In this document: positions 18,525 through 27,491 of the stretch, one piece after another | Position numbering within the stretch: position 1 is the first letter of the stretch | How the letters are laid out: each line of letters begins with the position of its first letter | NCBI RefSeq assembly: GCF_040362765.1 | Contig: NZ_BAABWK010000002.1 | Span: 124,001 to 188,000 of the forward strand | Length of the DNA: 64,000 nt | DNA from: Pyruvatibacter sp. HU-CL02332 | GTDB lineage: Bacteria; Pseudomonadota; Alphaproteobacteria; CGMCC-115125 | Direction of reading: 5' to 3' | Notes under the pieces: model-generated | Database searches by the model: none | What the model saw: only the letters and a program-made list of their open reading frames with translations | What the model was told of the DNA's origin: nothing | Program-made: the position numbers and the translations under genes

Positions 18525-18920
18525 AACTGAAATGCCTTTGGTCTGGCCGCTTGCGCGGGATGGAGGTCAAAGCGTTGCTGCAGGTCGTGCAGGAACGGTG
18601 CCTGTTTATGGTCGTAGGTGGCAGCTTGGCGACAAGATCGTGGTTAACAAACTATTACCTAGCGGGCTGGCGCAAAGGGCGCTAGATTTTTTCCCGTGGC
18701 TGCAGGCGCTTGGGGGAGCGATGTCGCCACGTCGCTTGTCGCAAATTGGCGGATGGAGTGGCATTTCTCGGTTGGCTCATGCCTGCGGGAACCGGGGGGT
18801 TTTCAGTGAACAAACACGCTGGTCCCCGTTGGGTTCCGTAGGTCTTATTGTTGCATGGAGTAGGGGAATTCTAAGGGTTTCCCCCCTCAAGCCGCCTATT
18901 AGAATTGGGATCGTTCCGTT
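18525..18920. promoter_or_regulatory. Long leader of the L,D-transpeptidase gene with an 8-bp dyad
   Basis: A 396-base stretch without a credible gene. Just before the transpeptidase start is a perfect inverted repeat AATTCTAA (18867-18874) / TTAGAATT (18899-18906) with a 24-base spacer. Because the nearby ldtR gene encodes the presumed regulator, this dyad is a candidate operator. I found no clear -35/-10 pair. The open frame reading through 18379-18936 on the plus strand is the shadow of the DUF1295 gene. Confidence 0.4.
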
Positions 18921-20267
18921 TTGGCACGCACACTGATCAAGTCCGTCCTATTTGCTGCCACAGTCATGGCCCTTGGTGCCTTGGCTGCTGTTGCAGCCAA
19001 TGCCGAGCCTGCGCGGTCCTACGATATTTTTGGCGACAGCCCCGCTGCTGCGCCGACAGCCCCTTCCAAGGACTATTCCGACCGCTCGTCTCCCAGCAGT
19101 TCCTTTGTGGATGACCCCTGGGCTGTTGACTGGATCGACCCGTGGGATGCGCCACGTCGCATTGAAGATTTTGAGAATGCCAAAGCACCGATGTCGGATG
19201 CACCCACGCTGGGTGATGCTGGCTACTGGCCGCTTCTGCGTGCCATCTCCATGTACAAGAACATTGTCGAGTGGGGTGGCTGGGACCGCATTCCAAAGAC
19301 CGGCGGTAAGCTTGAAGAGGGCATTGTGGATGAGCTGCGTGTGCCGCTGCTTCGCAAGCGCCTTATTGCAACGGGCGACCTTACCGGTGCCGGTGGCAAC
19401 CCAACTGTGTTCGATGCGGACGTCACGCGGGCCGTGCAGCGCTTTCAGTCACGCAACGGCCTTCTGCCGGACGGTGTCATCGGTCGCCGCACACTCGAAG
19501 CGCTCAACATGTCTGCGAAGGCACGTCTTGCGTTGCTTGAACGCAATCTCAAGCGCATCAACAAACTCTCCACCACACTTGGCGATCGCTACATCTTCGT
19601 GAACATCGCGGGCCAGAAACTCGAAGCTGTTTCAAACGGTCGGGTTGAACGTCGCCACCGTGTGGTGATTGGCAAGGTCGATCGTCAGACCCCGGAATAT
19701 ACGTCCAAGATTACGTTCCTTGCCTTCAACCCCTATTGGCACGTGCCGCAGTCGATTGCCCGCAAGGACATTCTGCCTCAGGTCCGTCGTGATCCGAGCT
19801 ACCTCAAGCGGCTGAACATGCGCGTCTATCGCGGGTATGGCGGGCGTGAAGTCAATCCATACAATGTCAACTGGAACCAGGTGAACGAAAGCACGTTCCT
19901 GTTCCGTCAGGACCCGGGTCCGCGTAACTCCCTGGGCACGGTCAAAATTCACTTCCCCAATCCGCATGCAGTCTATCTGCATGACACGCCCTCCAAGAGC
20001 CTGTTCGGGCGCAACGTCCGTGCAAACTCATCGGGCTGTGTGCGTGTAGAGCATGTGCATGATCTGTCCACATGGATCCTCAAAGAGCAGGGCTGGGACC
20101 GCAAACGGGTGGATGAGTTGGTGGCCAGTGGTGCGCGCAAGGATGTGCGTCTGAAAAAGACAGTGCCGGTTTACATGCTCTATCTCACCGCGTGGGTGGA
20201 CGAGCATGGTGTTGTTAATTTCCGCGACGACATTTATGGCCGCGACGGACGTCACGCTTCCCTCTAG
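18921..20267 (+). CDS. L,D-transpeptidase with peptidoglycan-binding domain
   Basis: Periplasmic peptidoglycan cross-linking enzyme making 3-3 bonds or attaching proteins. 448 residues. The only upstream start that yields a full signal peptide is TTG at 18921 (MARTLIKSVLFAATVMALG, cleavage near VAANA). The next ATG (18966) would truncate it. A PG_binding_1 domain is visible at about residues 165-200 (AVQRFQSRNGLLPDGVIG). The YkuD catalytic domain runs from about 225 to 390 with the conserved His in YLHDTPSKSLFG and catalytic Cys373 in SSGCVRVEH. It belongs to the YcbB-like class. It lies 9 bases before the glycerophosphodiesterase gene. Confidence 0.93.
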   Translation: MARTLIKSVLFAATVMALGALAAVAANAEPARSYDIFGDSPAAAPTAPSKDYSDRSSPSSSFVDDPWAVDWIDPWDAPRRIEDFENAKAPMSDAPTLGDAGYWPLLRAISMYKNIVEWGGWDRIPKTGGKLEEGIVDELRVPLLRKRLIATGDLTGAGGNPTVFDADVTRAVQRFQSRNGLLPDGVIGRRTLEALNMSAKARLALLERNLKRINKLSTTLGDRYIFVNIAGQKLEAVSNGRVERRHRVVIGKVDRQTPEYTSKITFLAFNPYWHVPQSIARKDILPQVRRDPSYLKRLNMRVYRGYGGREVNPYNVNWNQVNESTFLFRQDPGPRNSLGTVKIHFPNPHAVYLHDTPSKSLFGRNVRANSSGCVRVEHVHDLSTWILKEQGWDRKRVDELVASGARKDVRLKKTVPVYMLYLTAWVDEHGVVNFRDDIYGRDGRHASL

Positions 20268-20276
20268 ACTCTGTGT

Positions 20277-21044
20277 ATGAGTCGACCAGCAAAATTTGCT
20301 TATCTTGAGCATGACGGAATCCTGGCGTTTGCCCATCGCGGTGGCGCAGTGGATTTTCCTGAAAATACGATGGCGGCTTTTCAAGCGGCCGTGGATATGG
20401 GCTACCGGTACATAGAGACCGATGCCTATGCGACCCGTGATGGCGTGTTGCTGTCCTTCCATGATGACCGGCTGGACCGGGTGACCAATCAAAAGGGCGC
20501 GATCGAGGAGCTCGATTACGCAGAGGTCAAAACCGCGCTGATTGAAGGGCGTGAACCCATTCCCCTGATGGAAGACTTGCTGGGGTCATTTCCCGAAACC
20601 CGTTTCAACATCGACCCCAAACATGATGCCTGTGTGGTTCCGTTGATTGAGGCCATTCGACGGACCAATGCGGTCGAGCGCGTAGGGATCGGGTCCTTCT
20701 CTGACAGGCGCCTGCAGCAGATGCGAGACGCGCTGGGTCCAAAGCTGTGCACCAGTATGGGGCCTTGGGCCACATCGTGGATGAGATTTCGGGCCTGGGG
20801 ACTTCCCATCGGCAGCTACAAGGCGTTTGGCTGCACACAGATCCCCGTGGTCCAGTTCGGTGTGACCCTTGGAAACAAGTCCTTTGTCGACACCTGTCAC
20901 GCGAATGGCTTGCAGGTACACATCTGGACGATTGATGACCCGGTTGAAATGAATCGGTTGCTGGATATGGGCGTGGATGGGCTGATGACAGATAAGCCGG
21001 CGCTGCTCAAACAGGTGCTTGAGGAGCGGGGACTTTGGGCCTGA
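20277..21044 (+). CDS. Glycerophosphodiester phosphodiesterase
   Basis: GDPD TIM-barrel enzyme of 255 residues hydrolysing glycerophosphodiesters to glycerol-3-phosphate and an alcohol. Catalytic motifs: FAHRGGAVDFPENTMAAF, YIETDAYATRDG and FHDDRLDRVT, supplying the two His and the metal ligands. The later HIWTIDDPVEMNRLLDMGVDG segment is the family C-terminal signature. There is no signal peptide, so it is cytosolic (UgpQ-like). It directly follows the L,D-transpeptidase gene with a 9-base gap. Confidence 0.94.
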   Translation: MSRPAKFAYLEHDGILAFAHRGGAVDFPENTMAAFQAAVDMGYRYIETDAYATRDGVLLSFHDDRLDRVTNQKGAIEELDYAEVKTALIEGREPIPLMEDLLGSFPETRFNIDPKHDACVVPLIEAIRRTNAVERVGIGSFSDRRLQQMRDALGPKLCTSMGPWATSWMRFRAWGLPIGSYKAFGCTQIPVVQFGVTLGNKSFVDTCHANGLQVHIWTIDDPVEMNRLLDMGVDGLMTDKPALLKQVLEERGLWA

Positions 21045-21071
21045 CACCGGCCAGAGGTGGGTGACAGGGAG

Positions 21072-21095
21072 GCCAGATAGAAATTTCTGGCTTTT
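21072..21095 (+). terminator. Probable rho-independent terminator after the glycerophosphodiesterase gene
   Basis: A stem GCCAGA (21072-21077) / TCTGGC (21086-21091) is followed by TTTT, 27 bases after the stop codon at 21044. The stem is short (6 bp), so the terminator is probably weak. Confidence 0.5.
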
Positions 21096-21352
21096 AAGCG
21101 CATTGGACCCCATTTTCGTGCGGCAATCCGCACTTTGCGGACTTTGGCTACGTGGCATAGATTGAAGGTCACAGATTGATCACAAGTCGCGATCCTTAGA
21201 CGTGGATCAAAGACACCGGCAAAGTGGCCGGGTTAACAAAGCGTCAACCATAATCCCGTGAGAGTTGTCGCGGGAGGGGCTTTGCAACCCACCGTCCATG
21301 GATGGGGCGGGTGGTGCAAGGGCTTCTACGGGAAGACGGAGAGGGCCGGCAA
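21096..21352. promoter_or_regulatory. Leader region of hemA
   Basis: The 308-base gap before hemA holds the terminator above and then no coding sequence. TTAA-CAAAGCG-TCAA at 21233-21247 is a one-mismatch match to a CtrA box but is isolated. TTGATCAC at about 21176 resembles an FNR half-site but lacks the partner at the right distance. I could not identify a confident promoter. Confidence 0.3.
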
Positions 21353-22582
21353 ATGAACCGGATTAACTATGACGACGCCTTGCAGGGTGCTTTGGACACC
21401 TTGCGTGCTGAGGGCCGCTATCGGGTTTTTGCCGAACTCGAGCGGCAGCAAGGCGCGTATCCGACGGCCAAACGCTACATAGATGGGGTCCTCGACGACA
21501 CTATCACCGTGTGGTGCTCGAATGACTATCTGGGCATGGGACAACACCCCAAGGTGCTGGAAGCCATGCACACTGCTCTTGAAGTGACCGGTGCTGGATC
21601 AGGCGGCACGCGGAACATCTCCGGCACGCACCACTATCACATCGAGCTTGAGCGCGAACTCGCAGACCTTCACCAGAAGGAAGCGGCGCTGCTCTTTACG
21701 TCCGGCTATGTCGCCAATGAGGCAACGCTCTCAAGCCTTGCCCGCATTCTCAAAGGCTGTGTGATTTTCTCTGACGAAATGAACCACGCGTCGATGATTG
21801 AAGGCATTCGCCACGGTGGTGGTCCCAAGCGCATTTTCCGGCACAACGACCTTGAGCATCTCGAAGAGCTGCTGGCTGAGTCAGATCCGTCGGTTCCAAA
21901 GGTTGTTGCCTTTGAAAGCGTCTACTCCATGGACGGTGACATTGCCGACATTGGTGCGATTTGTGATCTCGCCAAAAAGTACAATGCGCTGACCTATCTT
22001 GATGAAGTGCATGCGGTTGGCCTCTATGGCCAGCGGGGCGGCGGTATCGCGGATCGGGATGATGTTCTCGACAAGGTCGATATCATCGAAGGCACGCTTG
22101 CCAAGGGCTTTGGCGTGATGGGCGGCTACATTGCGGCCTCCGCCCGTATTGTCGATGTGGTGCGCTCCTACGCGCAGAGCTTCATCTTTACGACTTCATT
22201 GTCGCCCGTACTGGCGGCAGGCGTTCTGGCCAGCGTGCGGCATCTCAAGGCCAGTAGTGCTGAGCGTGAAGCACAGCAGACACAGGCAGCTAAACTCAAA
22301 GCAGACCTGAAAGCCCGCGGGCTTCCGGTGCTGGATACGCCAAGCCACATTGTGCCGGTGATGGTGTGGGATCCTGTGGCCTGCAAAGCCATCTCGGATC
22401 GTCTTCTCGAAGCGCACAATATCTATGTACAGCCGATCAACTACCCAACCGTTCCGCGTGGCACTGAGCGCCTGCGGTTCACGCCCGGGCCGTTCCATGA
22501 CGATGGCAAGATTGCTGCTTTGGTGGATGCGCTGGACCAGGTGTTCAGCGAGTTCAAGATTGATCGCAGTCGGGCGGCCTAA
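21353..22582 (+). CDS. hemA: 5-aminolevulinate synthase (C4 pathway)
   Basis: PLP enzyme condensing glycine and succinyl-CoA to 5-aminolevulinate, the alphaproteobacterial entry to heme. 409 residues from the ATG at 21353 ([11 protein letters not shown]). Signatures: [45 protein letters not shown] and the PLP-lysine motif [17 protein letters not shown]. The C-terminal domain [20 protein letters not shown] confirms ALAS over its relatives KBL and BioF. The upstream in-frame extension to 21302 is not family-like. A 73-residue gene follows 5 bases after. Confidence 0.97.
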   Translation: MNRINYDDALQGALDTLRAEGRYRVFAELERQQGAYPTAKRYIDGVLDDTITVWCSNDYLGMGQHPKVLEAMHTALEVTGAGSGGTRNISGTHHYHIELERELADLHQKEAALLFTSGYVANEATLSSLARILKGCVIFSDEMNHASMIEGIRHGGGPKRIFRHNDLEHLEELLAESDPSVPKVVAFESVYSMDGDIADIGAICDLAKKYNALTYLDEVHAVGLYGQRGGGIADRDDVLDKVDIIEGTLAKGFGVMGGYIAASARIVDVVRSYAQSFIFTTSLSPVLAAGVLASVRHLKASSAEREAQQTQAAKLKADLKARGLPVLDTPSHIVPVMVWDPVACKAISDRLLEAHNIYVQPINYPTVPRGTERLRFTPGPFHDDGKIAALVDALDQVFSEFKIDRSRAA

Positions 22583-22587
22583 TCCCC

Positions 22588-22809
22588 ATGGTGGGCTCAC
22601 GCAAACCGTCCGGGACTGCGTCAGCTGATCGGGTCTATTTTGAGTTTGTGCCGCGTGGGGCCTACGTGAAGGTGAGCGCCGTTCATGAAGGGACGGGAAC
22701 CGAGGTCTCGATTGTTGGAGATGCCCGCGTTACCGAGGCTGATCTCAAACGCATCGCATTGCGCAAGCTTGAGAAAGCTCTTGCAGACCTTCCAAAAAAA
22801 AGGCGCTGA
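22588..22809 (+). CDS. Small conserved protein of unknown function downstream of hemA
   Basis: 73-residue basic protein, MVGSRKPSGTAS at the N-terminus, with a compact beta-rich core (VYFEFVPRGAYVKVSAVHEGTG, EVSIVGDARVTEADL) and a Lys/Arg-rich C-terminus (LRKLEKALADLPKKRR). I recognise it only as the kind of small alphaproteobacterial DUF protein found beside hemA or glyA-region genes and cannot assign a function. It is coupled to hemA by a 5-base gap, and its coding sequence runs into the terminator stem. Confidence 0.75.
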   Translation: MVGSRKPSGTASADRVYFEFVPRGAYVKVSAVHEGTGTEVSIVGDARVTEADLKRIALRKLEKALADLPKKRR

Positions 22810-22829
22810 CCTGAAGGGCAGCGCCTTTT
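22800..22829. terminator. Bidirectional rho-independent terminator between the hemA unit and mucR
   Basis: A 9-bp stem AAGGCGCTG (22800-22808) / CAGCGCCTT (22819-22827) is followed by TTTT on the plus strand. A run of A residues before it (22794-22800) gives a T-run on the minus strand. It therefore serves both converging units and overlaps the last codons of the 73-residue gene. Confidence 0.85.
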
Positions 22830-22853
22830 GTTCTTTCGGACCAGACAGAAAGG

Positions 22854-23297
22854 CTACCGCCCTCCGCGGCCGCCTCGGCCACCGGTGCCAAGTCCAATAT
22901 CCTTGGCGAACTGTGAACGCTGCTTGGAGTAATTGGGGGCAACCATCGGATAGTCGGCGGGCAGGTTCCATTTGGAGCGGTAGTCGTCCGGTGACATGCC
23001 GTAGTGGGACCGCAAGTAGCGCTTGAGCATTTTGAGGCGCTTACCGTCTTCCAGGCACACGATGTAATCGGGCGTGACGGACCGCTTGATGGGAACAGCG
23101 GGTTTCTGCTTTTCAGCGGGCGGTGTGGCGTCTGCGCCTGCAGCGCCACCAAGCGCACCGTGAACAGCACGAATTAACTCTGGCAATTCGGCTGGTGAAA
23201 GCTCGTTGTTGCTTACATAAGCGGCAATAACGTCTGCTGTCAGGCGTACGACTTCTTCGCGATCAATGGCGTCCAAGTCTTTGTCAAAGTCGCTCAT
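22854..23297 (-). CDS. mucR: MucR/Ros family zinc-finger transcriptional regulator
   Basis: 147-residue global regulator (ATG at 23297, MSDFDKDLDAID). The Ros/MucR domain spans about residues 72-135: SVTPDYIVCLEDGKRLKMLK, then RYLRSHYGMSPDDYRSKW and LPADYPMVAPNY, the diagnostic family block with the zinc-finger Cys and His. It ends in a Gly/Arg-rich tail (GTGGRGGRGGR). MucR homologues silence exopolysaccharide, motility and cell-cycle genes by binding AT-rich DNA. The polysaccharide locus and motAB in this window are plausible targets. Confidence 0.95.
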   Translation of the reverse strand: MSDFDKDLDAIDREEVVRLTADVIAAYVSNNELSPAELPELIRAVHGALGGAAGADATPPAEKQKPAVPIKRSVTPDYIVCLEDGKRLKMLKRYLRSHYGMSPDDYRSKWNLPADYPMVAPNYSKQRSQFAKDIGLGTGGRGGRGGR

Positions 23298-23709
23298 TCC
23301 TAGCCTCCGGTTGGGCACTGTTATTTCAACTATTTCCTGCATATAGATGTCTAGGTGTGAGATAGCAATTCAACAGTCGCAAATAAAGGTCACGGAACAT
23401 TGTATTGTCAAAATTAGCCCGCAGTAGTCGTGTCTGGTTGTGTTTAATTCAACTCATTACACCTATGCCGACTATTTCGAGATCGAATTTCTGACCTTCA
23501 ATTGGCACTCTCCCCAGCACCATGCTCCACCTATGTGATAGGTACACGGGAAGAGGCGGGACGTGCGCAAGGCTGGTTTTCGGGCCGCCGACTTGCTTGC
23601 TGGCAGCAACCGGATTACCTCCTCCTGCACAGGCCTTTAGCGAGTCTTTGATGGCCTGACGTACCGCTCAACAAAATGCCACTGCAGCACCCGATATCGA
23701 GGAATGCCC
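23298..23709. promoter_or_regulatory. Divergent mucR-glyA control region with ACACCTA/ACCTAT motifs
   Basis: A 412-base region, AT-richer than its neighbours near mucR. It contains a perfect dyad ACCTAT-GTG-ATAGGT at 23529-23543, the direct half ACACCTAT at 23459-23466 and its inverse TAGGTGT at 23352-23358. A weaker dyad TTCGA-GA-TCGAA lies at 23476-23487. There is no ORF of interest. The spacing suggests a multi-site operator, but the regulator is unknown. Confidence 0.45.
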
Positions 23710-25008
23710 ATGTCACTTCAAGACGCTGATAACACGGCAAATGATGGTTTCTTCAGCCGGTCCTTGGCCGAGACAGACCCGGACGTTTTTGCCTCCGTCG
23801 GTCGTGAGCTGGGTCGGCAGCAAACGCAGATTGAGCTGATTGCGTCCGAGAACATCGTCAGCCGCGCTGTCCTTGAAGCGCAGGGCTCGGTCCTGACCAA
23901 CAAATACGCTGAAGGCTATCCGGGGCGCCGCTACTATGGCGGCTGCGAATTTGTGGACGAAGTTGAAGTGCTGGCGATTGAGCGCGCCAAGCGTTTGTTC
24001 AATTGCGAGTTCGCCAATGTGCAGCCCAACTCTGGCAGTCAGGCCAACCAGGGCGCCATGATGGCGATGATAAAGCCCGGCGATACCATTTTGGGCATGA
24101 GCCTGGATGCGGGCGGTCACCTGACCCATGGCGCAAAGCCGAACCAGTCAGGCAAGTGGTTCAACCCTGTGCAGTACGGCGTTCGCAAGCAGGACGGTCA
24201 CATTGACTATGACGAGGTGGCAAAGCTCGCGCAGGAACATAAGCCCAAGCTGATTATTGCAGGTGGTTCTGCCTATTCTCCGGTCATCGACTTTGCCAAG
24301 TTCCGTGAAATAGCGGACAGCGTTGATGCCTTCTTGATGGTCGACATGGCGCACTTTGCAGGTCTGGTGGCCGGCGGTGTCTATCCCAGCCCGCTGCCCT
24401 ATGCAGATGTCTGCACCACCACCACCCACAAGACGCTTCGTGGCCCTCGCGGCGGCATGATCCTCACCAATGACGAAAAGCTGGCCAAGAAGATCAACTC
24501 AGCGATCTTCCCCGGTATCCAAGGCGGCCCGCTGATGCATGTGATTGCGGGCAAGGCGGTTGCCTTTGGTGAAGCCCTGCAGCCCAGCTTCAAGATCTAC
24601 GCGCAGAACGTTGTCGAGAATGCGCGCGCGCTGTCTGCGGCCCTCCAAAAGGGCGGTGTGGACATTGTGTCCGGCGGCACCGACAGCCACCTGATGCTGG
24701 TGGATCTGCGCCCCAAGAACCTCACCGGCAAGGCAGCTGAGCATTCCCTCGAAAATGCGCACATCACCTGCAACAAGAATGGCGTCCCGTTTGACCCAGC
24801 CCCTCCGGCCATTACGTCCGGGGTTCGCCTGGGAACACCGGCCGGCACAACACGCGGCTTTGGCGTTGCCGAGTTCTCGCTCGTTGGAGACCTCATCACC
24901 GAAGTTCTGGATGGTCTCGTGGCCAATCCTGAGGACAACGGGGCTGTTGAAGCATCCGTCAAAGAGCGGGTCCTCGAATTGTGTGCACGTTTCCCAATTT
25001 ACGGGTAA
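23710..25008 (+). CDS. glyA: Serine hydroxymethyltransferase
   Basis: PLP enzyme interconverting serine and glycine with tetrahydrofolate as one-carbon acceptor. It also feeds glycine to the HemA reaction encoded nearby. I place the start at 23710 (MSLQDADN), since GAGGA lies 6 bases upstream of it, whereas the ATG at 23704 directly abuts that Shine-Dalgarno. 432 residues. Motifs: [33 protein letters not shown], and the PLP lysine in [14 protein letters not shown]. It is followed by nrdR after an 80-base gap. Confidence 0.97.
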   Translation: MSLQDADNTANDGFFSRSLAETDPDVFASVGRELGRQQTQIELIASENIVSRAVLEAQGSVLTNKYAEGYPGRRYYGGCEFVDEVEVLAIERAKRLFNCEFANVQPNSGSQANQGAMMAMIKPGDTILGMSLDAGGHLTHGAKPNQSGKWFNPVQYGVRKQDGHIDYDEVAKLAQEHKPKLIIAGGSAYSPVIDFAKFREIADSVDAFLMVDMAHFAGLVAGGVYPSPLPYADVCTTTTHKTLRGPRGGMILTNDEKLAKKINSAIFPGIQGGPLMHVIAGKAVAFGEALQPSFKIYAQNVVENARALSAALQKGGVDIVSGGTDSHLMLVDLRPKNLTGKAAEHSLENAHITCNKNGVPFDPAPPAITSGVRLGTPAGTTRGFGVAEFSLVGDLITEVLDGLVANPEDNGAVEASVKERVLELCARFPIYG

Positions 25009-25087
25009 ACAGAGACCCGGGCTTGATTCAGGCCTCTGCCTATATTGAGCCTATCGTCGAAGTCCGGTTTTCTGGGGATATTGGGAC

Positions 25088-25564
25088 ATGCGCTGCCCAT
25101 TTTGCGGCAATGAAGACACGCAGGTTAAGGACTCACGGCCAACAGAAGATGCGGCCGCGATCCGTCGGCGTCGGTTCTGTCCGGCCTGTGGTGCCCGCTT
25201 TACAACTTTTGAACGCGTCCAGCTTCGTGATCTGACGGTCGTCAAGCGGAACGGCAAGCGGGAACCGTTTGACCGGGACAAGCTGATGCGGTCACTGCAA
25301 ATATCCTTGCGCAAACGTCCGGTTGAGCCAGAACGGGTGGAGCGTATGGTGTCTGGGATCGTGCGTGAGCTCGAGAGTACCGGCGAATCCGACATTCCGG
25401 CCTCGATGGTTGGTGAACTGATGATGGAACGCCTGAAGCTGCTTGATGAAGTGGCCTATGTGCGGTTTGCATCGGTGTACCGGAATTTCCGGGAAGCCAA
25501 AGACTTTGAAAATTTCCTCGGTGGCCTCGGCGACGGTGAGGACGAAAACGGCGACGAAGACTAA
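25088..25564 (+). CDS. nrdR: Transcriptional repressor NrdR
   Basis: ATP/dATP-sensing repressor of ribonucleotide reductase genes, 158 residues. The N-terminal zinc ribbon has MRCPFCGN and [13 protein letters not shown]. The ATP-cone follows from about residue 48 ([20 protein letters not shown]), and the family ending [19 protein letters not shown] is present. It heads the standard nrdR-ribD-ribE-ribBX-ribH-nusB-thiL order. Confidence 0.97.
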   Translation: MRCPFCGNEDTQVKDSRPTEDAAAIRRRRFCPACGARFTTFERVQLRDLTVVKRNGKREPFDRDKLMRSLQISLRKRPVEPERVERMVSGIVRELESTGESDIPASMVGELMMERLKLLDEVAYVRFASVYRNFREAKDFENFLGGLGDGEDENGDED

Positions 25565-25630
25565 CAGCGCATTCTCGATGCCGCATGGTGCGGCCCGGCA
25601 GTGCGCACAAGCACAAGACCGGAGATGAGG

Positions 25631-26773
25631 GTGGATCTATCCCCCAAGGAACAGGCGGCGGCGGACATACGGTTTATGCGTATGGCGCTTGTGCTTGCGC
25701 GTCGCGGTCTTGGCCAGGTGGCTCCCAATCCATCTGTCGGCTGTGTGCTTGTTGATACGTCCGGTGATGTTCCCATGGTCGTTGGCCGTGGATGGACGCA
25801 ACCAGGCGGGCGTCCCCATGCAGAGACACAGGCCATCGGTCGGGCAGGCGCAAGAGCGCGTGGCACAACGGCCTATGTCACGCTTGAACCATGTGCCCAC
25901 ACCGGCAAGACGGGCCCCTGTGCGCAGGCGCTTATTGATGCCGGCATTTCCCGTGCTGTTGTGGCGTGTACGGATGATGACCCTCGGGTGAATGGTCAGG
26001 GCGTCGCCATGCTCAAGGCGGGCGGCATTTCGGTGACGGAAGGCGTGCTTGAGGAGGAGGCCAGGGACGCCAATTCCGGGTTCACCTGCCGGGTCACCAA
26101 AAACCGTCCTGAAGTTCTGTTGAAAATTGCCTCAACGCTGGACGGTAAGATTGCGACCCATACCGGCAAGAGCCATTGGATCACCGGTGAAATGGCGCGC
26201 GAGCGGACCCACCTCATGCGGGCACAGGCCGACGCCATCATGATTGGCAGCGCAACGGCCATTGTTGATGACCCGCAGCTGACATGTCGGCTGCCCGGGC
26301 TCTCTGGCCGGTCGCCCATTCGCGTGATCGCGGATGGACGTCTCAGACTTCCCCTGACATCAAAGCTTGTACGCACCGCTTCTGATACGCCGGTCATTCT
26401 TCTGACACGTGAGGACGCTGACAAGGATCGTGCTGAGGCCTTTGAAGAGCAGGGTATTGAGCTGGTCCGAGTGCCCCTTGGCCCGGACAATCAGATGAAC
26501 ATGAGCGCGGCTTTGACGCTGCTGGCTGAACGCGGCATCACGCGGGTGATGGTGGAGGGCGGCGCCCGCCTTGCTGCCAGTCTGTTGCGCGACAATCTGA
26601 TTGACCGCATCGAGTGGTTTCAGGCGCCAAAGATTATTGGCGACGACGGCTATTCTGCTGTCGCCGGGCTCGGGCTTGATGACATTGACCTTGATGCTGG
26701 CTTCGAGCGTCAGGCGGTCACTGCCTTGGGCGAGGACGTGCTGACTAGCCTGCGCGTCCGTCACGACATTTAG
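25631..26773 (+). CDS. ribD: Bifunctional diaminohydroxyphosphoribosylaminopyrimidine deaminase/reductase
   Basis: Second and third steps of riboflavin synthesis. The N-terminal deaminase (about residues 10-140) has the Zn motif PHAETQAIG and LEPCAHTGKTGPC. The C-terminal NADPH reductase (from about 155) has KIASTLDGKIATHTG and VMVEGGARLAASLL. I prefer the GTG start at 25631 (380 residues), because GGAG lies 6 bases upstream. ATG at 25625 and GTG at 25601 are in frame but have no proper ribosome site. Next comes ribE after 19 bases. Confidence 0.95.
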   Translation: MDLSPKEQAAADIRFMRMALVLARRGLGQVAPNPSVGCVLVDTSGDVPMVVGRGWTQPGGRPHAETQAIGRAGARARGTTAYVTLEPCAHTGKTGPCAQALIDAGISRAVVACTDDDPRVNGQGVAMLKAGGISVTEGVLEEEARDANSGFTCRVTKNRPEVLLKIASTLDGKIATHTGKSHWITGEMARERTHLMRAQADAIMIGSATAIVDDPQLTCRLPGLSGRSPIRVIADGRLRLPLTSKLVRTASDTPVILLTREDADKDRAEAFEEQGIELVRVPLGPDNQMNMSAALTLLAERGITRVMVEGGARLAASLLRDNLIDRIEWFQAPKIIGDDGYSAVAGLGLDDIDLDAGFERQAVTALGEDVLTSLRVRHDI

Positions 26774-26792
26774 CGAAACACGAGAGATACAC

Positions 26793-27401
26793 ATGTTTAC
26801 CGGCATCATTACCGACATCGGCAAAGTTACTGAGATCGAAGAACGCGGCGACACCCGCTTTCGGATCGCCACCATCTATGAGGCGGACGGCATTGACCTT
26901 GGAGCATCCATTGCCTGCTCCGGTGCCTGCCTGACGGTGATCGAGAAGGGCCGGGTGGATGACAAGACCTTCTGGTTTGATGTTGAGGCCTCCGGCGAGA
27001 CCCTCAATCTGACCAAGCTGGGTTCCTGGAAGGAAGGGACGCGGATCAACCTTGAGCGCGCCCTCAAGGCGGGTGACGAGTTGGGCGGCCACATTGTAAG
27101 CGGTCATGTTGATGGCGTTGGCAGCCTGGTGAGCCAGAAACCCGAAGGCGACAGCTGGCGGCTGACCTTCAAGGCACCTGCGGATCTCATGCCTTATATC
27201 GCCTCAAAAGGCTCGATCACTATCGATGGCATCTCGCTGACAGTGAATGAAGTGGGGCAGGACACCTTCGGCGTGAACATCATTCCCCACACCCAAACAC
27301 AGACGACACTGGGCGATCTTAAGGATGGTGACCCGGTAAATCTGGAAATTGACATGCTGGCGCGCTATGTCGCTCGCCAGATAGAGTTTGCAGGCCAGTA
27401 G
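26793..27401 (+). CDS. ribE: Riboflavin synthase, alpha subunit
   Basis: Dismutates two 6,7-dimethyl-8-ribityllumazine molecules to riboflavin. 202 residues with the two homologous lumazine-binding barrels: MFTGIITDIGKVTEIEERG with IACSGACLTVIEKG in the first, and GHIVSGHVDGVGSLVSQ with TIDGISLTVNEVG in the second. Start MFTGII is invariant in the family. It belongs to the rib operon. Confidence 0.97.
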   Translation: MFTGIITDIGKVTEIEERGDTRFRIATIYEADGIDLGASIACSGACLTVIEKGRVDDKTFWFDVEASGETLNLTKLGSWKEGTRINLERALKAGDELGGHIVSGHVDGVGSLVSQKPEGDSWRLTFKAPADLMPYIASKGSITIDGISLTVNEVGQDTFGVNIIPHTQTQTTLGDLKDGDPVNLEIDMLARYVARQIEFAGQ

Positions 27402-27491
27402 AATTTAGTCGGACGTTTGGGCAAAACACCGCCTAACCCCAATAGAAACACAAGAAATCCAAGCGGCCGAACGGCCTGGCAAGGAGCACGT

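Noticed and set aside
21176-21220. An FNR box before hemA
   Set aside because: TTGATCAC is followed by ATCAA only about 35 bases later, not at the TTGAT-N4-ATCAA distance.
23298-23709. A possible ZTP/pfl riboswitch before glyA
   Set aside because: The conserved 3' CCGCCTGGGC element and the GGTGGG loop of the pfl motif are not present in the leader.
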